A DNA stretch of 64,000 nucleotides from Symbiodinium natans (lineage: Eukaryota; Sar; Dinophyceae; Suessiales; Symbiodiniaceae). The position numbers and the translations under genes are program-made. The stretch is taken from positions 1-64,000 of the forward strand of contig CAJNDS010000346.1 of NCBI GenBank assembly GCA_905221605.1, in the 5' to 3' direction. The notes under the pieces are model-generated. The model ran no database searches. It was not told the origin of the DNA and saw only the letters and a list, made by a program, of their open reading frames with translations. Positions 1 to 8,857 of the stretch are shown piece by piece; the stretch's first letter is position 1; the number at the start of each line of letters is the position of its first letter.

Positions 1-31
1 GTGTGTGTGTGTGTGTCTGTGTGTGTCTGTG

Positions 32-72
<41 letters not shown>

Positions 73-365
73 CTGTGTGTGTCTGTGTGTGTCTGTGTGT
101 GTCTGTGTGTGTGTGTGGCGTGTGTCTGTGTGTATGTGCGTCTGTGCGTCTGTGCGTCTGTGCGTCTGTGTGTATGTGTGTATGTGTGAATGATGTGTAT
201 GTGTGTATATGTGTATGTGTGTATATGTGTATATGTGTATGTGTATGTGTCTGCGCATGTGTGTGTGTGAGTGCGTGCATGCGTGCGTGCGCGTGCGTGC
301 GCGTGTGCGTGCGTGCGCGTGCGCGTGCGTGCGCGTGCGCTTGCGCTTGCGCTTGCGTGCGTGTG
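1..365. repeat. GT/GC-rich dinucleotide microsatellite
   Basis: The sequence is nearly pure (GT)n with TCTG interruptions for the first 180 bases and grades into GTGCGT-rich repeats by about 360. It ends just before the donor side of the minus-strand exon at 421-573, so on the minus strand it would lie in the following intron. All long open frames here are low-complexity translations and are not genes. Confidence 0.95.
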
Positions 366-420
366 CGGGCGGGTGCGGACAAATTATAAACCCTAAGGCT
401 TAAACACGCACTAAACCCAA

Positions 421-573
421 CTCCACGACATCCACAAAGGGATGAGGGCGGCCATGTGTGGTTTCGAGGACGCCAGCCTCGGAGCTGCCCGAGATCTCGG
501 CAGCCACCATGGACAGGTTCGCCAACAAGGCTCCGAGCCTTGCCTCGGATCCCAACTCTCCCATGCGCGACAT
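421..573 (-). CDS. Candidate exon, unrecognised protein
   Basis: The minus strand reads MSRMGELGSEARLGALLANL and continues in frame through MVAAEISGSSEAG and HPFVDVVELG, about 50 codons with no stop. The reading ends at a plausible GT donor, G|GTTTAGTG, which resembles one degenerate telomere unit. On its upstream side it abuts the 100-bp inverted-repeat element at 574-672, and beyond that lies another candidate exon (671-850). The plus strand is also open over part of this stretch (one frame reads through MDRFANKAPSLASD), so strand is not proven. No family is recognised. The amino-acid mix (Ala, Leu, Glu, Ser) is ordinary for a soluble protein. Confidence 0.35.
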
Positions 574-672
574 GGGAGTTTACGAAGATAAGGCACCCAT
601 AGCATAGTCCCCAAATCGTAGGTTTCCCTTTCAATAAGGACCCCAATAAGGCACCCCTAATTTCGGAAACCC
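574..672. mobile_element. 100-bp inverted-repeat element (introner-like family), copy 1
   Basis: It runs from GGGAGTTTACGAAGA to TTTCGGAAACCC with the family's internal landmarks (tagtccccaaat, aggaccccaataagg). It lies between two minus-strand candidate exons. Its minus-strand start, GTTTCCGAAA, supplies a GT donor directly after the upstream candidate exon. Confidence 0.7.
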
Positions 673-1055
673 GCGCAGAAGTCAAGACCCTTCTGCCCGG
701 GGTCCCCACTGCAAGGCCGCTGCCTTCCGGGATCCTCTCCTCGCGTGCAGGGAAGGAATCGCAAGGAGACCCAGGCTGCCGGCCTCCGAGCCAGCTGAGC
801 CCTGCGCTGAATGGTATCTGCGCTGGCCCTGCGACAGGGTAGGATCTCAGATTTGGGGGAGGGCGGCGGGTGAGTCTTCACCATTGCATCCTCTCATCAA
901 CGCGGAAATGCTCTAAAAGCAAAGCATCTGCTCCGCGTGGGTGGTGTCGACAGCCCACCTTCCACGCCTTCGCGGGCCAGCCTGATGCGGAAGCCTGCAA
1001 CTTCTGCCACGCGTCGTAACGCCGTAGCAGCCGTAGCATGCTCGTGAAATACACA
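671..1055 (-). CDS. Candidate exons upstream of 421-573, unrecognised
   Basis: Two stretches look coding on the minus strand. The 671-850 part is open in two frames; one reads DSFPAREERIPEGSGLAVGT then PGRRVLTSAR and stops at a GT donor formed by the adjacent element (GCGCGG|GTTTCCG). The 900-1055 part reads ATAATALRRVAEVAGFRIRL then AREGVEGGLS, with in-frame TGA near 899. They sit in line with the 421-573 exon and would form the same gene, but frames between them were not joined with certainty. No domain is recognised. Confidence 0.3.
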
Positions 1056-1066
1056 AGGACCGCAAC

Positions 1067-1500
1067 ATGGGCTTGACGGAAATAAGTAAACTGCTCCCAT
1101 CAAGACATATCTGGTCGTTCTACTTAGAAAAACAGATCTTCCTATTGAAACGCAACATGCAACCTATGAACATGCAAGGGAACCGACCCCCACCCCCACA
1201 AACAAAAACACATTTCCTTCCCCTCCCTCCCTTCTTTCACCCTCTGGTGTTCCTTTTCATGCTGGAGGTTTGCACGTGTGGCGGGAGGGGGGCTCTAGCT
1301 GTAGCTGTGGGAAATGGCTGGGTCTCGGGGCACCACTCTTGGTGGCGAGCTTTGCGTTCTTTCCTTGTTGAAGAACAACGTGTGCTCTGTAACTGCCCTG
1401 TATCTCAGCACATGTCGCTTGTTTCTGTTGTGCTGCTTTTACATTTTGGGCACTTTTATCCAAATAAACTAGTGTCAGCACTATGAAGTGCCAACATTCA
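1067..1500. other. Intergenic or UTR stretch, nothing assigned
   Basis: This stretch lies between the stop codon of the gene ending at 1502 and the next minus-strand exons. It holds a polypurine/polypyrimidine part (1170-1260) and long but unconvincing plus-strand frames. No gene or repeat could be supported. Confidence 0.5.
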
Positions 1501-1501
1501 G

Positions 1502-3690
1502 TCAGATGATTAGGCCGCTGGCCACGTGTGGCGCGAGCGGAAGGTTCAATTCCACCGCTCCCGCATAGGCGTGGCGCTCGCTTATCTCGCTCCCATCGAG
1601 GCGCAGGCGACTCGCGGGCGTGAACACGGGTTGGCGGTGATTCGAGTCATGGAATAATTGAATAAGCCGACAACTGGCATCGTCCAACGCGTTCTCACCA
1701 TGTAGGGCCGAACCCTACACCCTAAACCCTAAACCTTAAACCCTAAACCCTAAACCCTAAACCCTAAACCTTAAACCCTAGGGGCCTGCTGTCCGGCCTT
1801 TCGGACTCTTGGACGGGTTCGCTTTTCGTGGGTCCAGTAAGACAGGATTTGCGGTTTTCTTCTGAATGCTTGTCGCAATGCCCGTGAAGCCCCCTTTTAC
1901 TGTATTTTACTCTTGGGGTCTAGAATAACTTTTGTCGGGGGGGCTGGCACGCCAGTTTCTCTGTATGTGTTGAAGCCTTCTTCTGCGAAGGAAGCGTTGG
2001 GTTTGACATGATGTTTGAGGGAAACCTCCACTGTGCCGCATCAGAAACGCAGCTACTCCAACCAATGCCAAAAAATGGAGGAACCAACGCCAAAAAAAAG
2101 GGGGGCCTCTCCCGAGGCTTCTTGCACGAGCGACAACTTCGTTGGATCAGCGGTCGCATCAGTGACCTCCACAGCAAGAGTCACCATGCACGCCGGGAAA
2201 ATCCAGTATCTGAAGACCCTATTTGCGTTGCTACCAGCCACACCACAACGAGCCGGTCTTAGAGAAAGACAGGCACCGCCGCCGGAACACCATCAACAGG
2301 GCCAAACTGAGACCGCAGCTTTCTTAGGGGCGAGTCGGTTGTTGCTCTTTTGAGCCTTGCTTTGGGCCACCTGGCTAGCATCTGCTTCAAACAGGGTGCT
2401 GCTGGCCGACGACTCCGCCAACGCATGCATTTCTAAGCTCTCAACTCTCTTCGGGACGCGGCGGACTTTGCTCCCGAACCCTTTCATGTTGGATGCCTGG
2501 TGCTGCACCGCATTACAGAAACACAGCTACTCCAACTAACGGCACAAACACGGAGGGCCTCTCCCGAGGCTTCTTGCACGAGCGACAACTTCGTTGGATC
2601 AGCGGTCGCATCCGTGACCTCCACAGCAAGAGTCACTATGCATGCCCGGGAAAATCCAGTATCTGAAGACCCTGGTACCAATGCAAAAACTACCAACCAC
2701 ACCACAACGAGCCGGTCTTAGAGAAAGACAGGCACCGCCGCCGGAACACCATCAACAGGGCCAAACTGAGACCGCAGCTTTCTTAGGGGCGAGTCGGTTG
2801 TTGCTCTTTTGAGCCTTGCTTTGGGCCACCTGGCTAGCATCTTCTTCAAACAGGGTGCTGCTGGCCGACGACTCCGCCAACGCATGCATTTCTAAGCTCT
2901 CAACTCTCTTCGGGACGCGGCGGACTTTGCTCCCGAACCCTTTCATGTTGGATGCCTGGTGCTGCACCGTATTACAGAAACACAGCTACTCCAACTAACG
3001 GCACAAACACGGAGGGCCTCTCCCGAGGCTTCTTGCACGAGCGACAACTTCGTTGGATCAGCGGTCGCATCAGTGACCTCCACGGCAAGAGTCATCGTGC
3101 ATGCCCGGGAAAATCCAGTATTTGAGGACAATGGTACCAACATGTACCAACACGTACCAACCCAACTAGGACAACGCAAAGATCCACAGCGAGCTGGCAT
3201 CATATACTTATGGCCTTGAAATCTCAAAGACCTTGCAATGTTGGTAGGAAGAAACGCCCACGCCTACTGGTGCCTACATGTCTCTCTCCCTCCCTCATCC
3301 GCAGTCTGCCTCGATGCTGTTGGCCGAATCAGAGTCAGGCGCTGTCAGGGCACTGACCTGCATTTTTTGCAGCTCCCTTTAGCTTAGAAGAGCTACGGTC
3401 CGCCTAGCGAGACTAAGCCGGCCTGAAGCATCCCGAACCCTAAGGATCCATGTACCCTAAAGCTACTATATAGGAACCTTTTAGGGCCCAAGTAGATACC
3501 ATATAGGTACATGGCATGGATCCTTAGGGGAAACCTTAAACGTGAACACGTCCGCCTTCTCCACGGCAGTCCGGTGATGTTGGAGCAGGGCGTTGGGCTC
3601 ACTGTCACATGTAGACGATGAGTTAGACCACAGGCCGTATGCTCCAGCAAAGGCAAGTGCCGAGAAGAGCTTCCACGGTGCGGAAGCCAT
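1502..3690 (-). CDS. Secreted or plastid-targeted protein with duplicated exon pair (multi-exon gene)
   Basis: The first exon (3539-3690) starts at an ATG in a GCCATGGCT context and encodes MASAPWKLFSALAFAGAYGL, a hydrophobic signal-peptide-like leader, then STCDSEPNALLQHH and KADVFTFK. It ends at AAG|GT. A candidate second exon near 3304-3365 reads VSALTAPDSDSANSIE. Two exon types then alternate in a 459-bp tandem repeat: P (VTDATADPTKLSLVQEASGE, 60 bp, three copies) and Q (starting ASNMKGFGSKVRRVPKRVES, 126 bp, two copies, ending at CAG|GTGGCC). Both are phase 0 at each end, so the duplication keeps frame. An exon at about 1786-1894 reads FTGIATSIQKKTANPVLL and the last exon (1502-1714) reads ALDDASCRLIQLF to a TGA stop. 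The intron between these two is almost entirely telomere repeats. Junctions between P1 and the 1786-1894 exon, and across the telomere intron, were not resolved. No family is recognised. Confidence 0.55.
1715..1782. repeat. Interstitial telomere block (CCCTAAA) forming most of an intron
   Basis: About nine CCCTAAA or near-variants (CCTTAAA, CCCTACA). On the minus strand it reads TTTAGGG and ends TGTAG|, directly before the last exon of the 1502-3690 gene. Confidence 0.9.
2030..3160. repeat. 459-bp tandem duplication (about 2.5 copies)
   Basis: Sequence at 2293-2508 recurs at 2752-2967 with a couple of substitutions. The flanking block starting AGGCTTCTTGCACGAGCGAC recurs at about 2118, 2569 and 3029. 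The units carry the P and Q exons of the minus-strand gene. Near-identity implies a recent duplication or homogenisation. The first copy differs most at its outer edge (2040-2110). Confidence 0.9.
3438..3530. mobile_element. Foldback element in first intron
   Basis: Arms CCCTAAGGATCCATGTACC (3438-3456) and its near complement at 3506-3530, which has a 5-base insertion, enclose about 50 bp. It lies immediately after the AAG|GT donor of the first exon of the 1502-3690 gene. It resembles a small MITE or introner, but no second copy was found in the window. Confidence 0.55.
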
Positions 3691-3837
3691 GGCGAGATCA
3701 CGTAACAGCACAGCTTCTACAACAAAAATGCTGTCCGGGAAGCACCTTCATCATGGTCAGCCGCGGGTAGGAACACGAACAACGGATGGATTCCGAACTG
3801 GCCCGCGCAAGGTCGGGAAAAGAAACTAGCACGCAGA

Positions 3838-4275
3838 TTGGCAACGGGAAAACACGGATTCAGAAACCGCAACTGCGGACTCTCAAGATTGGAAAACACG
3901 GATTCGGGAACCTCGAACCAGCGGATTCAGGAACCACGGGTTCGGGGAAGCCGGGGAAACCCTCCACCGCCCACCCCTCCCCAAGCCCCACAAACAATCC
4001 CTACTACAACCACAACCGCTACACTACAGCCAGATGGGTCCTACTGCAAACAAAAACATCTGGGTCACAATTTCCACAGTGCACCATAAAACGCTACTGC
4101 AACTGGAAGGGTCTTGGCTGCATGTTCTTCCCCGAGCAACGTGCCCTGCAAAGTTTTTGGAATCCTCTTGGGGTGTTCTTGGAGTGCTCCGGGTCTTGGA
4201 TGCTCTGTGCGTGCTCTTGGAATGCTTTTGTTGTGGTCTTGGAGTGCCTCCTCTTGCAGTGCTCATAGAGTGATC
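3838..4275. repeat. Degenerate short repeats
   Basis: Four loose copies of an AACACGGATTCGGGAA-like word occupy 3855-3945. A degenerate GCTCTTGGAGTGC-like repeat of about 16-30 bp occupies 4150-4275. No convincing gene was seen. Confidence 0.5.
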
Positions 4276-4435
4276 TTGGCGTGTCTGTCGAAATCTTCCC
4301 ACCTGCAATGACTGTAGGGTGAGGAGAAAAAAGGGTCCAAATCAAGTCGCGTTGAAGGGGCTTGGACTTGAGGTCCAAAAGCAGGCAGCACCGACAAACT
4401 TTCCTGTAACTTGGCCTCTCAGCTCCACACAAGTT

Positions 4436-5270
4436 TTAGCTGAGCTGCCGTGGCAAACTCAACGTGCCCAGCCAAGCAGCACTTTTCTGGCCTTGGGCTT
4501 CTAGCGACTGCTTAGTGCACAGCACACCGGATCCAACAACAGACATTTCCTCGCACAGTTCGCCAACCCATCGTGTAGAACGCATAGCCGCGCAGGCGGA
4601 GCCGTTGGGCTGTTGTGCCTTCTTCGGACCTCGCTCACTACTCTGGACTTCTGAGGGTAGTTTCATGGGCCCTTTATATGGTTTGTATACGGTATATACG
4701 GCGTATATAAGGGGTCCCCTTTAAAGGGCCCATACTGAGGGGCCATGTAACTACCCTAAGAGGACTGTGACTGTAACTATTGCGTCGTAGTTGCCTTCGG
4801 CTGGTCGGTTGATGAGAAGGCCGTGCTCATGAGAAGATGTTTCCCTTGCGAGAATGGCGATGCGATGATGGGCGTACATTCATTGTTCACTGCGCTTGGT
4901 GCGAGGTGTACTCCTTCTGTTCCACTGCGCACTCCTTCAGCGATCTTCCAATGAGTATGAGTATTCTCTTACATCTGCAGTAAAACGCCGCTGAAGAGAA
5001 AGCTGGTCAGCAATAAGTAGATTCGAAAATCAGGACCACCCGTGATGAACCCCGCAATACGGTCTTTTCACCACAGACCCGGGTCACATTGCGTGAAACA
5101 TGGCAGGCCCACTTTGGTGCCCGGCCACGTAACAGGTCTTAGCACACTTTGGCACGCGTGAAACAACAAGTTCATTAACACTGCAAGTCTAGCACCTTCC
5201 GACGCTGTGTGAGTTCGATGTACCGCCCTTCCCTCTGATGCGTCTGAAGGTGCCAGGCCTACCTCATGTG
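4436..5270 (-). CDS. Unrecognised multi-exon gene, three exons read
   Basis: An exon at about 5078-5270 reads SHEVGLAPSDASEG, then RLAVLMNLLFHACQSVL and KVGLPCFTQCDPG, ending at a GT donor (CCGG|GTCTGTGG). An exon ending at 4756 reads MYAHHRIAILARETSSHEHG then LLINRPAEGNYDAIVTVTVL. The last exon (4436-4641) reads ERGPKKAQQPNGSA, RWVGELCEEMSVVGSG and QSLEAQGQKSAAWL, to a TAA stop. The last two join in phase across an intron that consists of a foldback element (donor GG|GTAGTT, acceptor GAGTAG|T). More candidate exons lie upstream at 5756-6064. No domain is recognised. Confidence 0.5.
4654..4757. mobile_element. Foldback element forming an intron
   Basis: Terminal arms AGGGTAGTTTCATGGGCCC (4654 on) and its near complement ending at 4757 enclose a palindromic ATATACGGCGTATAT-type core. 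On the minus strand the left end reads GG|GTAGTTACATGG, a GT donor inside the arm, and the right arm ends ACTACCCTCAG, an AG acceptor. Splice signals inside terminal inverted repeats are the hallmark of introners. Confidence 0.6.
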
Positions 5271-5621
5271 AACTAGGGTTTTTATTGCTGGTATCCCGGA
5301 TCGCTAACATAGAATACACATACAGAAACATAACAAACACATGCGCAAACACGCACATGTCACATTTACATGCATGCACTCACGGATATTCATAAGGAAC
5401 CCTATATATACACCCACCAATAAAGATCATCGTAAACACTATCTCAATCCCTTCGGGCGTTTAGGGTTTCGGGTTTAGGGTGTAGACGGTTTAGATACAC
5501 GTAAAGGGACCGAAGTGAGAACAAGCCCACGCATACATCCAGTGATCAGCCAGGGTCACTCTACCTCCACACGTGGCTTCACCGCAGCGGCCCGTTCGAA
5601 CCTTTGCGAATGCTCATGGCC

Positions 5622-5975
5622 CAAAACCCTAACCCCAAAACCCTCAACCCTAAACCCCAAACCCTAAACCCCAAAACCCTAAACCCTAAACCCTAACCCA
5701 TAACCCTAAACCCTACACCCTAAAGCCTAAACCCTCAACCCGAAACGCCAGAGCTCAGTTGACGACTGCTTTTAGGGGCGGCGAGATCCACGCTGACTCT
5801 CTTGTCTCCTCCTGTTTCCGAGTGATCACAAGGAAGCAGTGGTGGTGTAAGGGAGGGTGTAAGGGGCCCATATCAGGTCTCTACATGATGAAACGCCCCG
5901 AACCAAAAAACTCTAAACCCTAAACCCCTACACCCCTACACCCCTAATCCCGAAACCCTAAACCCTAAACCCTGA
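5622..5975. repeat. Two interstitial telomere blocks (CCCTAAA, degenerate)
   Basis: Blocks at about 5622-5745 and 5898-5975 mix CCCTAAA with CCCCAAA, CCTACAC and similar variants. A smaller TTTAGGG block lies at 5461-5490. The sequence between 5756 and 5818 is a candidate minus-strand exon. Confidence 0.85.
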
Positions 5976-6348
5976 GGGGCATCCACATGGTCTTGCGCCC
6001 CTGAACCCTAAACTCCAAGGCTTGTAACTCAAAACAACCCCACTTCATAAGGAACCATTCGAGCTGAAGGCCTTATTTGGGGAAGCCCAAAAGATAGTTC
6101 AGGGTTTAGGGTTTTAGGGTTTTAGGGTTTTAGGGTTTTAGGGTCTTAGGGTTTTAGGGTTTTAGGGTTTTAGGGTTTTAGGGTTTTAGGGTTTTAGGGT
6201 TTTAGGGTTTTAGGGTTTTAGGGCTGTTAGGGCTTGGGGTTTTAGGGTGATCGGGGCCCAAAATCGAGAACAACCTTCAGCCCTGAGTCACTAAGTGCTC
6301 TGGGCGCCCCGGCGTGGGAAGGGATCAAAGGCGGTAAACTCCTTTGCC
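5756..6348 (-). CDS. Candidate short exons among telomere blocks
   Basis: Three minus-strand segments look coding. The 6290-6348 segment reads AKEFTAFDPFPRRGAQST after CAG|GC. The 5976-6064 segment reads LEWFLMKWGCFELQALE then RVQGRKTMWMPL, passing in frame through one telomere-like unit. The 5756-5815 segment reads DKRVSVDLAAPKSSRQLSSG and ends at a C|GTTTCGGG donor next to a telomere block. They are in line with the gene at 4436-5270 and may be its upstream exons. Segments this short can be open by chance, so this is tentative. Confidence 0.3.
6103..6232. repeat. TTTTAGGG array (8-bp, not 7-bp, telomere-like unit)
   Basis: About 15 units with the extra T are nearly uniform (one TCTTAGGG), unlike the TTTAGGG blocks elsewhere. 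Confidence 0.95.
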
Positions 6349-6439
6349 TGCCCAGGCTACTTCGTGGTAAACTAAAAATTGAAGGAACCTTAAAGCCCTT
6401 GAAGCACGTAAAAACCCTTAGTTCATGGGTTCCCGTACT

Positions 6440-6478
6440 ACCCCCCGCTATACTACCCCCATCTATACTACCCCCCCT
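6440..6478. repeat. Short CTATACTACCCCC tandem repeat
   Basis: Three imperfect copies of a CTACTACCCCCCGCTATA-like unit. Confidence 0.7.
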
Positions 6479-6554
6479 AAGGTTCCGCCCAGAATTAAGA
6501 CTACTTAGGGATAGTTAAGCCCAATTAAGATTATTTGGGGGGGGGCCGTGTGCA

Positions 6555-6664
6555 GCTTAAATAGGGTTTATTTGGAAGCTGGCACTCGTGTTCACAAGAG
6601 GAAAAAAGGCCCCAAAACGTATACTTATTTACAAGAGCCAACTTCCAAATAGACCCTATTTTAG
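6555..6664. mobile_element. Foldback element; one arm recurs at 12781-12806
   Basis: Arms at 6555-6580 and 6638-6663 are near-perfect inverted copies (core AAATAGGGTTTATTTGGAAG). The same 26-base arm occurs inverted and identical at 12781-12806 next to a long G run. The left copy is also flanked by a G run. This indicates a dispersed foldback family with G-run ends. Confidence 0.75.
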
Positions 6665-6689
6665 GTCCTAGGGGGGGTTCCAGGCCTGA

Positions 6690-8215
6690 ATTAAATATGA
6701 AGGCCCCGATTTAAATATGAATATTTAATTCTGGAGCTTCATATTTAAATTATTTAATTCGGGCCCGGGAATTAAATAATTTAAATAATTTAAATAATTT
6801 AAATAATTTAAATCCTGGAGGGGGGGGGGGCCGGGCCTCCTCCCGCAGGAGGAATTAAATAATTTAAATATGAAGGCCCCGAATTAAATATTAATATCTA
6901 ATTCGGAGCCTTCATATTTAAATTATTTAATTCTTCCTGCGGGAGGAGGCCCGCCCCCCCCCTCCAGGATTTAAAATATTTAAATTATTTAAATTATTTA
7001 AATTATTTAAATTATTTAATTCCCGGGCCCGATTTAAATAATTTAAATATGAAGGCCACGATTTAAATATGAATATTTAATTCGGGAGCTTCATATTTAA
7101 ATTATTTAATTCGGGCCCGGGAATTAAATAATTTAAATAATTTAAATCCTGGAGGGGGGGGGGGGCGGGCCTCCTCCCGCAGGAAGAATTAAATAATTTA
7201 AATATGAAGGCCCCGAATTAAATATTAATATTTAATTCGGGGCCTTCATATTTAAATTATTTAATTCCTCCTGCGGGAGGAGGCCCGGCCCCCCCCCCTC
7301 CAGGATTTAAAATATTTAAATTTTTTAAATTATTGAAATTATTTAAATTATTTAAATTATTTAATTCCCGGGCCCGATTTAAATAATTTAAATATGAAGC
7401 TCCCGAATTAAATATTCATATTTAAATCGTGGCCTTCATATTTAAATTGTTTAAATCGGGCCCGGGAATTAAATAATTTAAATAATTTAAATATTTTAAA
7501 TCCTGGAGGGGGGGGGGCCGGGCCTCCTCCCGCAGGAGGAATTAAATAATTTAGATATGAAGGCCCCGAATTAAATATTAATATTTAATTCGGGGCCTTC
7601 ATATTTAAATTATTTAATTCCTCCTGCGGGAGGAGGCCCGGCCCCCCCCCCTCCAGGATTTAAATTATTTAAATTATTTAAATTATTTAATTTATTTAAA
7701 TTATTTAATTCCCGGGCCCGATTTAAATAATTTAAATATGAAGCTCCCGAATTAAATATTCATATTTAAATCGTGGCCTTCATATTTAAATTATTTAAAT
7801 CGGGCCCGGGAATTAACTAATTTAATAATTTAAATAATTTAAATGGGCCCGGGAATTAAATAATTTAAATAATTTAAATAATTTAAATAATTTAAATCCG
7901 GGAGGGGGGGGGGGGCCGGGCCTCCTTTTGCAGGAGGAATTAAATAATTTAAATATGAAGGCCCCGAATTAAATATTCATATTTAAATCGAGGCCTTCAT
8001 ATTTAAATTATTTAATTCCTCCTGGGGGAGGAGGCCCGCCCCCCCCCCTCCAGGATTTAAATTATTTAAATTATTTAAACTATTCAATTCCCGGGCCCGA
8101 TTTAAATAATTTAAATATGAAGGCCACGATTTAAGTATGAATATTTGATTCGGGAGCTTCATATTCAAATTATTTAAATCGGGCCCGGCCCACCGGGCCC
8201 CCTCCCTCTCCCAGA
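6690..8215. repeat. Array of alternating perfect palindromes (A/B type)
   Basis: Nine palindromes alternate along 1.5 kb. Type B (GGGCCC arms, core like AAATATGAATATTT) is centred near 6718, 7070, 7406, 7761 and 8138. Type A (CCTGGAGGGGG...CTCCTCCCGCAGGAGG arms, core ATATTAATAT) is centred near 6892, 7226, 7577 and 7978. They are joined by ATTTAAATAATTT spacers that are themselves palindromic. Centre spacing is about 156-217 bp. The array is therefore one unit of about 175 bp repeated in alternating orientation. The A copy at 7978 has a B-type core, which is evidence of exchange between units. No ORF is real here. Confidence 0.9.
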
Positions 8216-8332
8216 ATTAAATAATTTAAATAATTTAAATCCTGAACACCCCTTTCGGATTGAAATTATTTAAATTATTTAATTCCGGGGGGGGGCCTGG
8301 TCGGGCCTGGCCCCCCCCCGATTTAGTATCGG

Positions 8333-8663
8333 GGAATTGAAAGATTGATTTCATGTCAATGTCCAGGGGCCCGATTTGGCCAAATTTTGCCGGGCAGCCT
8401 CCGGTCAAAATTTGGCCAAATCGAGCCGCGCCTTTCTGAAGGCCCGAGATTATTTTAAACTATCGCGGCTCGATTTGGCCAAATTTTGCCGGGCAGCCTC
8501 CGGGCAAAATTTGGCCAAATCGGGCTGCCCTTCGCATGCCATGAGAAATGCGCGGCTCGATTTGGCCAAATTTTGCCCGGAGGCTGCCCGGCAAAATTTG
8601 GCCAAATCGGGCCCCTACACATTGAAATGAAATCAATTTTTCAATTCCCCGAGACGAAATCAC
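8333..8663. repeat. Nested inverted repeat containing three 52-bp hairpins
   Basis: Hairpins at about 8372-8422, 8471-8522 and 8558-8608 share stems GATTTGGCCAAATTTTGCC and its complement with a loop GGGCAGCCTCCG. The third hairpin has the loop inverted. Outer arms (GGGGAATTGAAAGATTGATTTC and its near complement at about 8612-8662) enclose all three. Confidence 0.9.
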
Positions 8664-8768
8664 GAGCCCGGGCCTCCCCCTCAACACTAAATTACGAGCC
8701 CGGGCCTCCCCCCAATACTGAATTACGAGCACGGGCCTCCCCCCAATACTAAAGTACGAGCCGGGGAA
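8664..8768. repeat. 31-bp tandem repeat, three copies plus a partial
   Basis: Units of the type ACGAGCCCGGGCCTCCCCCC followed by AATACTAAATT. Confidence 0.85.
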
Positions 8769-8857
8769 TTAAATAATTTATATAATTTAAATGCCCGGAC
8801 GCCCCCCCTGGGGTATTTAAATTTTTTAAATTATTTAATTCCTGACCCCCCAACCCC

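Noticed and set aside
1540-1575. tRNA B-box-like GGTTCAATTCC with a nearby hairpin, possible tRNA or SINE head
   Set aside because: The T-stem does not pair, no acceptor stem or A box fits, and the stretch is part of a well-supported terminal exon on the minus strand.
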